DNA from: an uncultured Lachnospiraceae bacterium
GTDB lineage: Bacteria; Bacillota; Clostridia; Lachnospirales; Lachnospiraceae
NCBI GenBank assembly: GCA_902797705.1
Contig: CADBTX010000217.1
Span: forward strand, 1-20,366
Direction of reading: 5' to 3'
DNA length: 20,366 bases
Shown one piece after another: positions 1 to 5,502 of the stretch (its first letter is position 1; every line of letters begins with the position of its first letter). Under the pieces are notes generated by a model. It saw only the letters and a program-made list of their open reading frames with translations, did not search any database and was not told the DNA's origin. The position numbers and the translations under genes are program-made.

Positions 1-335
1 ATAAATGTGGAAGGATCCTGTGGCGCAAGCTCCATATACTCCTTCAGATATCCCACGGAATTGCTGAGATCCCCCATTTTTATGGACAGCTCGCAGAGGG
101 CATAGATTATGGATCTGGCATTGGGACATCTCTCGTCTGCCATGAGAAGTATATCCCGGGCTTCCTCATATTTTCTGTTTACCTTATATATCTCGCTGAT
201 GAGGCTAAGGGTCCTGACACTTCTCACCTTTCTCCAGTCAATGCTGTCGGCGATCATCAGTGCCTCATGAAATTCATGATTTTGCGCGTGCGACCTTATC
301 TGCTCCAGCCGCACATTGTATTCGTAGCGGTCCAA
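1..335 (-). CDS. TPR-like protein, N-terminal part (runs off window)
   Basis: An open frame of about 111 codons reads leftward out of the window. The chosen start is TTG at 335-333, preceded by GGAG at an 8-nt spacing; no in-frame ATG lies just upstream. The protein begins LDRYEYNVRLEQI and continues with helical pairs such as INxKYEEARDILLMADERCP and SIKMGDLSNSVGYLKEYMELAPQDP, which have the size, A/L/Y pattern and terminal proline of tetratricopeptide repeats. It resembles, from memory, a short TPR protein common in Lachnospiraceae genomes; no enzymatic motif is visible in the part seen. TPR proteins are protein-binding scaffolds, so the function here is unknown. It is divergent from rsmA and has a good promoter at 395-424. 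The C-terminus lies outside the window. Confidence 0.75.
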   Translation of the reverse strand, partial: MDRYEYNVRLEQIRSHAQNHEFHEALMIADSIDWRKVRSVRTLSLISEIYKVNRKYEEARDILLMADERCPNARSIIYALCELSIKMGDLSNSVGYLKEYMELAPQDPSTF

Positions 336-394
336 TTTGATTACTCCAATGTTATTCTCTAGAATTTCTCCCCAAAATGCACATAGTCTATCAT

Positions 395-424
395 AAGATA
401 TCACAGCTAACCGTATGGTGTCAA
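395..424 (-). promoter_or_regulatory. Sigma-A-type promoter of the TPR gene
   Basis: On the minus strand there is a perfect TTGACA (-35, 419-424) and TATCTT (-10, 395-400) with an 18-nt spacer, about 60 nt before the TTG start. The -10 box is only a moderate match. Confidence 0.45.
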
Positions 425-448
425 AACCGTCCGCGGCGAAAAACGGTT
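425..448. repeat. Small inverted repeat between divergent promoters
   Basis: AACCGT (425-430) and ACGGTT (443-448) are inverted around a 12-nt spacer. The repeat fits exactly between the two outward-facing -35 boxes (419-424 and 447-452), where an operator serving both promoters could sit. With six-base arms this may be chance. Confidence 0.25.
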
Positions 449-476
449 GCGGCGGATGAGCCTTTGGATGTAGAAT
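447..476 (+). promoter_or_regulatory. Candidate rsmA promoter next to the start codon
   Basis: TTGCGG (447-452) and TAGAAT (471-476) are separated by 18 nt. The -10 box ends only 9 nt before the rsmA ATG at 486, so the predicted transcript has a leader of about 2-4 nt. No Shine-Dalgarno sequence is present. Confidence 0.35.
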
Positions 477-485
477 TATCCCGAT

Positions 486-1340
486 ATGACGAAAGACAGG
501 CAGAGCACGGTATCCGTGATAAAAAAATATGATGTAAGGGCCCGGAAAAAATACGGGCAGAACTTCCTGAAGGATGAGAACATACTTCAGGGGATAGTTG
601 ACGCTGCGGAGATAGGAAAAGAAGACACGGTTCTGGAGATCGGCCCCGGGACCGGAGCCCTCACCGCCTTTCTCTGCGAGGCCGCGGGAAGGGTCATTGC
701 CGTTGAGATAGACCGGGATCTGATACCCATACTGGAGGAGACCCTGGGGACACGGGAAAATGTGACCCTGATAAACGCTGACATAATGAAAACGGATATC
801 CGGGAGATCCTGCCGGAGGGCTGCGGCAGCATAAAGGTGGTAGCCAATCTCCCCTACTACATAACCACTCCCATAATCATGACGCTGCTTGAAGGCAACG
901 CCCCCATAGACAGCATGACCATCATGATACAGAAGGAAGTGGCGGAAAGGATGCTTTCCCTTCCCGGGAAAAAGACCTACGGAGCCCTTTCCCTGGCGGT
1001 GCAGTATCACACCGAGGCAAAGGCTGTCATGGAGGTTCCCCCCTCATCTTTCATTCCCCCTCCGAAGGTGTCTTCCACCGTAATGCACCTTAAGGTAAGA
1101 AAAGAGCCCCCCGTGAACGTCATGGACGAGGAGCTCCTGTTTGAACTTATCCGTGCTTCCTTTAACCAGCGCCGTAAGACGCTTCAGAACGGACTGAAGA
1201 ATCATCCCGGGCTGCACTTCTCAACCGGGGAGATCAGCGCTGCTATAGAAAAACTTGGAAAGCCCGCCTCTGTAAGGGGAGAGCAGCTTTCCCTTGAAGA
1301 ATTTGCCTCCCTGGCCGACCTGTTATACCAGAGGCCCTGA
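486..1340 (+). CDS. rsmA: 16S rRNA (adenine1518-N6/adenine1519-N6) dimethyltransferase
   Basis: RsmA/KsgA uses S-adenosylmethionine to dimethylate two adjacent adenines in the 3'-terminal helix of 16S rRNA during small-subunit assembly in the cytoplasm. The 284-residue length is normal. Family motifs seen are GQNFL (residues 24-28), the SAM-binding EIGPGTG (51-57), the acidic loop AVEID (72-76), and the catalytic NLPYY motif (121-125). The C-terminal part carries the conserved FNQRRKTLQNGL segment. The ATG at 486 is the only reasonable start: it gives the usual short N-terminal lead before KKYGQNFL, but it has no ribosome site. In Firmicutes ksgA usually lies next to tatD and rnmV; here tatD is nearby on the opposite strand and rnmV is missing. 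The gene converges on the HdeD-like gene with 14 nt between stops. Confidence 0.97.
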   Translation: MTKDRQSTVSVIKKYDVRARKKYGQNFLKDENILQGIVDAAEIGKEDTVLEIGPGTGALTAFLCEAAGRVIAVEIDRDLIPILEETLGTRENVTLINADIMKTDIREILPEGCGSIKVVANLPYYITTPIIMTLLEGNAPIDSMTIMIQKEVAERMLSLPGKKTYGALSLAVQYHTEAKAVMEVPPSSFIPPPKVSSTVMHLKVRKEPPVNVMDEELLFELIRASFNQRRKTLQNGLKNHPGLHFSTGEISAAIEKLGKPASVRGEQLSLEEFASLADLLYQRP

Positions 1341-1354
1341 CAGCAGCGTCTTTC

Positions 1355-1909
1355 TCAGGCAGAGGGCATTGTGATACCTGCGATCACCATGTTCACGCCA
1401 GTCACTATGATCTCGAATCCCACTATCAGACCAATGGAGATAGCTGCCAGCAAGGGATGCGCAAATCCAAGGCATCCTGCGATTATCATGAGGATTCCGA
1501 AGATCACTCCTACCCACCACTTTCCGGCGGCAGTAGCTACGGCGGGGATCTCCGAGCCCGTATGCTTCTTAAGGTTAAAGGCTGCCATTATCCCGAATAC
1601 TCCGGCAAAGATAAGCCAGAAGAAGAGATAATAGAGAAGAGCTACTCCCGTAAGGAATTCTGCCTTTGCGCTTATGATTATAAGAAGGCCGCAGATAAAT
1701 GCCAGTATGGAACCGCACAGATTCCAGCCGTTGGCAAATCCCAGCGCCTTTCTGTCACTGTAGGTCACCATTTCTTCAATAGCGTGGAAGAACATCACGA
1801 AGCCGATCACCCATACCATTGAAAGATAGGTAAGTCCGGGGGTTGCGGCGCACCACATTCCTCCGATCACAGTCAGTATCCCAAGGATTATCAATAATAC
1901 TTTTTTCAT
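1355..1909 (-). CDS. DUF308/HdeD-like multi-pass membrane protein
   Basis: This 184-residue protein is almost entirely hydrophobic, with about six membrane segments (roughly residues 3-20, 28-45, 62-80, 86-110, 128-147, 150-177). The segment pattern and the repeated G-I-L-xx-x-G turns match the DUF308/HdeD family of acid-stress-associated inner membrane proteins; the biochemical function of clostridial members is not known. I chose ATG at 1909-1907 because it starts directly at the first membrane helix (MKKVLLIILGI) and has AAGG at an 8-nt spacing. A longer reading from TTG at 1993 would add 28 residues without conserved character, although it also has an AAGGA 7 nt upstream. The 1909 start places a complex RNA fold (1924-1998) immediately before the ribosome site, which suggests translational control. 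Confidence 0.8.
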   Translation of the reverse strand: MKKVLLIILGILTVIGGMWCAATPGLTYLSMVWVIGFVMFFHAIEEMVTYSDRKALGFANGWNLCGSILAFICGLLIIISAKAEFLTGVALLYYLFFWLIFAGVFGIMAAFNLKKHTGSEIPAVATAAGKWWVGVIFGILMIIAGCLGFAHPLLAAISIGLIVGFEIIVTGVNMVIAGITMPSA

Positions 1910-1923
1910 TTTTTGTACCTTGT

Positions 1924-1969
1924 CGCAGGCAAGTGTGCTCATCGGTGACGTGCCTGCGCGGCACCGATG
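1924..1969 (-). ncRNA. Candidate H-type pseudoknot in the leader of the HdeD-like gene
   Basis: Two perfect 8-bp inverted repeats interleave. Read on the minus strand, CATCGGTG (1969-1962) pairs with CACCGATG (1947-1940), and CGCAGGCA (1958-1951) pairs with TGCCTGCG (1931-1924). The connecting loops are 3, 3 and 8 nt, sizes compatible with an H-type pseudoknot. The last stem ends 3 nt before the AAGG ribosome site of the gene at 1909, so the folded form would hinder ribosome loading. It matches no riboswitch class I can recall. The alternative is two overlapping DNA operators. Confidence 0.5.
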
Positions 1970-1998
1970 GAAGTTTAAAACATTTTGTGTCAAACTTC
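1970..1998 (-). ncRNA. Leader hairpin stacked on the pseudoknot
   Basis: GAAGTTT (1970-1976) and AAACTTC (1992-1998) form a 7-bp stem with a 15-nt loop. It abuts the pseudoknot with no unpaired base between, so the leader from 1998 to 1924 can be structured continuously. Confidence 0.4.
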
Positions 1999-2030
1999 AT
2001 TCCTTTTTATCTTTGTTAACCACGACAATT

Positions 2031-2058
2031 ATGATAACCGATTTTTCAAAAAATACAA
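2031..2058 (-). promoter_or_regulatory. Candidate promoter of the HdeD-like gene
   Basis: TTGTAT (2053-2058) and TATCAT (2031-2036) lie 16 nt apart on the minus strand; an overlapping CATAAT gives a 19-nt spacing. It would make a leader of about 115 nt containing the hairpin and pseudoknot. Read-through from tatD is also possible, since no terminator is visible after tatD. Confidence 0.3.
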
Positions 2059-2064
2059 TAAGCC

Positions 2065-2835
2065 TCAGTTTATCCTGTACAGCCTTTTTGCGTTCTTAAA
2101 GGTCTGATCACAGACCTCCTCCTTCGAGATCCCCTTTATTTCGGCGATGGCCTCTGCCACAAGGTTCAGATACCCCGAATGATTCCTCTCTCCGCGGTGG
2201 GGCACAGGAGAAAGATATGGACAGTCCGTTTCAAGGACTATGTTTTCAAGGGGTGTTACCCTCGCCACCTCCTTCAGGGTCTTTCCGTTCTTAAAAGTCA
2301 CCACTCCTCCGATACCGATGAAAAACCCCTTCTTCACATATCTCAGAGCCATCTCGGGGGAAGCGGAAAAGCAGTGGATAACGCCTCCCATCTCCTCCGC
2401 CCGGCACTCATCCAATACATCATAGGTATCCTGCACAGCGTCCCTGGAGTGGATTATCACCGGCTTGTCAAGTTCCCTTGCCAGCTCCAGCTGCCTCTTA
2501 AACCAGAAGATCTGATCCTTTCTGTCCGGTCCCTCTTCCCAGTAATCGAGCCCTATCTCTCCTATGGCCACGATCCTGTCATTTCCCCGGGTCTTTTCAG
2601 CGATTTCCTCCATTACACTTTCATCCAGCCCTTCGATCTCGGATGGATGTATACCAAGGGCGCCGTAGGCGGAGGGAAAGCGCTCCAGTATCTTCAGGGT
2701 CCCCTTCAGGGATTCCCTGTCGGCGGAAACATTGACAAAGAGGGAGACCCCCTCCCTCCCGATCTCCTCTATGACCTGATCTCTGTCTTCATCGTATCTT
2801 CTGTCATCATAGTGACAATGTGTATCAAATATCAT
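2065..2835 (-). CDS. tatD: TatD-family metal-dependent deoxyribonuclease
   Basis: TatD proteins are cytoplasmic metal-dependent nucleases with a TIM-barrel amidohydrolase fold; roles in DNA repair and degradation and in RNA trimming have been reported, and the in vivo substrate varies. The 256-residue length is typical. Metal ligands are seen as the N-terminal H6xH8 pair (DTHCH), E93 in AIGEIGLDYW, H129 in VIIHSRDA, H154 in IHCFS, and D204 in LETDCPYLSP. The ATG at 2835 has AGGA about 6 nt upstream. In many Firmicutes the order is metG-tatD-rnmV-ksgA on one strand; here tatD and rsmA face each other across the HdeD-like gene, so the block has been rearranged. The gene is divergent from the ECF S subunit at 2925. 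Confidence 0.93.
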   Translation of the reverse strand: MIFDTHCHYDDRRYDEDRDQVIEEIGREGVSLFVNVSADRESLKGTLKILERFPSAYGALGIHPSEIEGLDESVMEEIAEKTRGNDRIVAIGEIGLDYWEEGPDRKDQIFWFKRQLELARELDKPVIIHSRDAVQDTYDVLDECRAEEMGGVIHCFSASPEMALRYVKKGFFIGIGGVVTFKNGKTLKEVARVTPLENIVLETDCPYLSPVPHRGERNHSGYLNLVAEAIAEIKGISKEEVCDQTFKNAKRLYRIN

Positions 2836-2888
2836 CTTCTTTCCTGTTCAATAAACTCCGGTTATCACCGGCCATAACTTTTGCCTAA

Positions 2889-2917
2889 TTTACACTTTTT
2901 TGTATTTGTGGTAGATT
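2889..2917 (+). promoter_or_regulatory. Promoter of the first ECF S-subunit gene, adjacent to its ATG
   Basis: TTTACA (2889-2894) and TAGATT (2912-2917) have an optimal 17-nt spacer. Only 7 nt separate the -10 box from the ATG at 2925, so transcription is predicted to begin at or next to the A of the start codon. Confidence 0.5.
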
Positions 2918-2924
2918 TTCTGCC

Positions 2925-3440
2925 ATGGACAATCAGACAGGCATCAGTACAAAAAGAATAACCATTACCGCGCTGTTTCTGGCTATGAATATCGCCATGA
3001 GCTCCTTTGGGATCCCGGTCCCCGGCGGCCACCTCTACCTCTGTGATGCGGTGATCTGCCTTGCGGCCCTGCTCCTTAATCCCCTTGAAGCATTTGTGGT
3101 GGGAGGCATCGGATCCTTCCTTGGGGACATGATCTTTTATCCCCTGCCCATGTTCGTGTCTCTTGTGACTCACGGACTGCAGGCCGTTGTCATATCCCTT
3201 TTCGCACACAGAGTGAAGCCGGAGCATCAAAAGGCCGGCGCCGTTATCGGCGTTGTCATCGGCGGTATCATCATGGTCACCGGCTACACCCTGGGAAAGA
3301 TCTTCGTATACAGCACCTTTGAATACGCTATGATAAAGCTTCCCTACGAGATCGCCCAGGCCGCCCTTGGCGGGGTACTCGGCCTGCTCCTCTGCTTCCA
3401 CGCAGGGATCGGGAAGCTCTTCAAAAAGTATTTTGAATGA
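2925..3440 (+). CDS. ECF transporter S component, vitamin specificity unknown
   Basis: This is a 171-residue integral membrane protein with about five to six helices. It has the S-component pattern: a short basic N-terminus, TALFLAMNIAMSSFGIPVPGGHLYLCDAVI, then GGIGSFLGDMIFYPLPMFVSLVTHGLQA, and a C-terminal helix ending in charged residues. S components bind a vitamin or its precursor and dock on the shared EcfT/EcfA/EcfA' energising module. The layout matches the PF07155 (ECF-ribofla_trS) type, whose members carry different substrates such as hydroxymethylpyrimidine, so I do not name a ligand. No vitamin gene is adjacent. The ATG at 2925 has no ribosome site and the next Met lies inside the first helix, so this start is firm. 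It converges on the pyrophosphorylase gene with 2 nt between stops. Confidence 0.85.
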   Translation: MDNQTGISTKRITITALFLAMNIAMSSFGIPVPGGHLYLCDAVICLAALLLNPLEAFVVGGIGSFLGDMIFYPLPMFVSLVTHGLQAVVISLFAHRVKPEHQKAGAVIGVVIGGIIMVTGYTLGKIFVYSTFEYAMIKLPYEIAQAALGGVLGLLLCFHAGIGKLFKKYFE

Positions 3441-3442
3441 TG

Positions 3443-4669
3443 TTATAATTCGATCCCGTCCTTAAGTGCCAGTTCCCTTGCGCTTTCAACGGAGTCTATT
3501 CCGGTTTTGTTCTTGATGGGGGCGAATTCGTGCTCACGTATAACCTCATAAGGCAGGCAGGTATCCAGCTGGTGTATCATATCGAGCACCAGCTGCTCGA
3601 ATTTATAGCCGTTAGGCTTATCCGGCTTCACAAAATTCCCCTCTTCATCCATATAGTTTATCTTCTTCTCCACCACGTGAAGAGGCATTTTATCCTCGCT
3701 CACCTTATTCAGCTCCGGAACATGGAAGAGATAATTCAGGATAACGCCGAAATTATATGCGGGCTCGTTATTCTCATCCTTCGCGTCCATCATTTCCTCT
3801 GACAGATCGTAGTATTCCACTATGGAAGGCTTTCCGTCCTCCAGGCACATAACGCCGATCTTCTCATCCCTTGCCGCCTTCTTCACAACCTTCGCTCCCA
3901 CGGAGGAATTGCTGAGGACCGTAGCCCCCACAAAGCAGGGATCGCAGATACGCTGAAGGATATTGTCCACCGCAAAAAGATCGATCCACTCTATGCCTTC
4001 CTTTACCATCTCCTTATCAAGTCCCACTCTCTCCATGGAAGAATACCAGCCCCCGTTTCCGTTGGGAGATCTGAAGAGCTTCCCCTTTTCTTCCATATAG
4101 AGCTTTCCGTTATGATCACAGGCCGGAGCCATGCTCTGCTTAAAGAATGTGACCCGGTCCTCCCGGTATCCGAAGAAATTCTTTTCCTTGAGGAAATTTA
4201 CCGTGGCGTCATGATTTACTTCACTGGTCATGATGTAAAGCCGGATCCAGGTGTCGGTCTCATGTACCACATCCAGCAGGTTCTCAATGATCCTCTGGAA
4301 GATATATACGGGCTTATTTATCCCGATATCGTACATGCCCTTGGGATTGTCGGATCCGAGCCTGGTCCCCATTCCCCCTGCGAGAAGAAGGGCAGCGGTC
4401 TTTCCTTCCTTTATGGCCTTGACTCCCGCATCATGGAATTCCTTTTCCCTTCTCATGATCTCATCTCTCTGCATCACGGGAAGGGGAGAAAAAACCCCTC
4501 TCTGAAGCGGCTTTCCCGCATCCTTTATATGAGACAGCACACTGAGATCCGTTTCCTCTATCTGTGTAAGGAGCCTCTCCTTAGCTGAACTGTCCAGTTC
4601 ATCAAAGTACTTCAATACGTGCTCCTGTCCTGCATCCTTTAACTTCTTTAACGCTTCGTCCTTTGTCAT
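3443..4669 (-). CDS. UDP-sugar pyrophosphorylase (UDPGP/UAP1-like uridylyltransferase)
   Basis: The enzyme is predicted to form a UDP-sugar and pyrophosphate from UTP and a sugar 1-phosphate, supplying envelope or exopolysaccharide synthesis. The nucleotide-binding motif LLLAGGMGTRLGSDNPKG occupies residues 94-111, and downstream blocks (NGNGGWYSSME, EWIDLFAVDNILQRICDPCFVG, the terminal KNKTG) follow the UDPGP family that includes eukaryotic UDP-GlcNAc pyrophosphorylase. This is distinct from bacterial GalU and GlmU. Whether the sugar is GlcNAc-1-P or Glc-1-P cannot be told from sequence. The 408-residue length suits bacterial members. ATG at 4669 has an AGGGG ribosome site. It has its own promoter (4768-4797) and a leader of about 90 nt with a possible hairpin. 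Confidence 0.88.
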   Translation of the reverse strand: MTKDEALKKLKDAGQEHVLKYFDELDSSAKERLLTQIEETDLSVLSHIKDAGKPLQRGVFSPLPVMQRDEIMRREKEFHDAGVKAIKEGKTAALLLAGGMGTRLGSDNPKGMYDIGINKPVYIFQRIIENLLDVVHETDTWIRLYIMTSEVNHDATVNFLKEKNFFGYREDRVTFFKQSMAPACDHNGKLYMEEKGKLFRSPNGNGGWYSSMERVGLDKEMVKEGIEWIDLFAVDNILQRICDPCFVGATVLSNSSVGAKVVKKAARDEKIGVMCLEDGKPSIVEYYDLSEEMMDAKDENNEPAYNFGVILNYLFHVPELNKVSEDKMPLHVVEKKINYMDEEGNFVKPDKPNGYKFEQLVLDMIHQLDTCLPYEVIREHEFAPIKNKTGIDSVESARELALKDGIEL

Positions 4670-4703
4670 CTCTGCCCCTTTCCGTCAGCATTATTCCTTT
4701 TAT

Positions 4704-4747
4704 CCGGCGTCCGCGTCACGGGGATCGCTTTGTGACTCCGTGGCCGG
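4704..4747 (-). other. Inverted repeats in the pyrophosphorylase leader
   Basis: Outer arms CCGGC (4704-4708) and GCCGG (4743-4747) enclose inner arms GTCAC and GTGAC, with an alternative CACGG/CCGTG pairing. This GC-rich stem would form in the 5' leader 35 nt before the start codon. No known class is recognised. Confidence 0.3.
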
Positions 4748-4767
4748 AATGATATCATCTCTGCGAA

Positions 4768-4797
4768 ATTATACTCCATAGGCCCGATATTTATCAA
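4768..4797 (-). promoter_or_regulatory. Promoter of the UDP-sugar pyrophosphorylase gene
   Basis: On the minus strand TTGATA (4792-4797) and a perfect TATAAT (4768-4773) are 18 nt apart. It lies back to back with the folT promoter, whose -35 box begins 8 nt away. Confidence 0.55.
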
Positions 4798-4804
4798 TTC
4801 ATAC

Positions 4805-4833
4805 TTGCACATTATCCCCAATAAATGTAGTAT
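4805..4833 (+). promoter_or_regulatory. Promoter of the folT-folC operon
   Basis: TTGCAC (4805-4810) and TAGTAT (4828-4833) have a 17-nt spacer. Transcription would start near 4840, giving a leader of about 112 nt before the GTG at 4953. Confidence 0.5.
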
Positions 4834-4839
4834 TAGTTA

Positions 4840-4952
4840 GTTGATATCAGGGTCATAATTCCAACGCTCCGGATATCGGGTTTTGACCCCAACATCATTA
4901 GTTGCAGTACGTTGGGATCAGTAAGAAGCTACCAGGCCTCAGAGGAAGTATC
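4840..4952 (+). promoter_or_regulatory. Structured 5' leader of folT, possible cis-regulatory RNA
   Basis: Arms GGGTCA (4850-4855) and TGACCC (4884-4889) can pair. CCCAAC (4888-4893) and GTTGGG (4911-4916) can also pair, and the two helices share two bases, so they may exclude each other. A GATATC-GGGT segment occurs twice (4843-4853 and 4872-4881, imperfect). A position before a folate transporter suggests folate-responsive control, but the conserved core of the tetrahydrofolate riboswitch, as I remember it, is not seen. Confidence 0.3.
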
Positions 4953-5501
4953 GTGTCAGGATTAAAGAACGTAAGGACTCTTACGATGGCTGCTCTCTTA
5001 ACAGCTATTGTCATAGCAGCCTCGTCCATAAAAATACCCATAAGCAACATCCTGGAGATCAGGTTTTCCACCATCCCTCTGGCGGTGTCCGGCAATATTT
5101 TCGGCCCCGGTATAGCCGCTGTTATAGGGATCATGTCCGATCTCATCGGATTTGTCATCTGGCCTACAGGGCCCTATTTTCCGGGCTTCACGGTCTCCGC
5201 TATGATAAGCGGCGCCATATTCGGGCTGCTCCTTCATAAAAAGGACGGTTCATTCCCGGGGCTTTCCAGGGTTATACTGGCGGTAGTGATCAATGCGGCC
5301 GTCGTCAATCTTGTATTGAATTCCCTGTGGCTTGCCATGCTTTACGGAAAAGGCGGATTTATCGCCGTTCTTTCCGCCAGAATTATAAAGGAACTTATTA
5401 TGATCCCCATTAACATACTTCTCATAAGCGGGATCATTAAACCGGTGGATGCCCTTCTGAAAAAGCATCCCCTTATGACAGCATCTGTAGAAAAGGAATA
5501 A
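4953..5501 (+). CDS. folT: Folate-family ECF transporter S component
   Basis: FolT captures folates at the cell surface and works with the shared ECF energising module. The 182-residue protein has about six membrane segments and family-type blocks IKIPISNILEIRFSTIPLAV, GPGIAAVIGIMSDLIGFVIWP and PYFPGFTVSAMISGAIFGLLL. I chose GTG at 4953 because GAGG lies 8 nt upstream and the protein then starts just before the first helix; an upstream TTG at 4902 gives 17 unconserved residues and no ribosome site. folC follows after 1 nt, and its ribosome site overlaps the end of this gene, so the two are very likely co-translated. The neighbour supports the folate assignment: imported folate is trapped by polyglutamylation. 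Confidence 0.88.
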   Translation: MSGLKNVRTLTMAALLTAIVIAASSIKIPISNILEIRFSTIPLAVSGNIFGPGIAAVIGIMSDLIGFVIWPTGPYFPGFTVSAMISGAIFGLLLHKKDGSFPGLSRVILAVVINAAVVNLVLNSLWLAMLYGKGGFIAVLSARIIKELIMIPINILLISGIIKPVDALLKKHPLMTASVEKE

Positions 5502-5502
5502 C

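Noticed and set aside
1910..1993. 28-codon N-terminal extension of the HdeD-like protein from TTG 1993
   Set aside because: Despite an AAGGA upstream it has no conserved character and would translate through the pseudoknot; the ATG at 1909 starts at the first membrane helix with its own AAGG. Kept as an alternative.
4902..4952. TTG 4902 start for folT
   Set aside because: No ribosome site; the GTG at 4953 has GAGG at good spacing and yields the usual N-terminus.
4840..4952. Known tetrahydrofolate riboswitch
   Set aside because: The conserved core segments I remember for that class are not seen; only a generic structured leader is reported.
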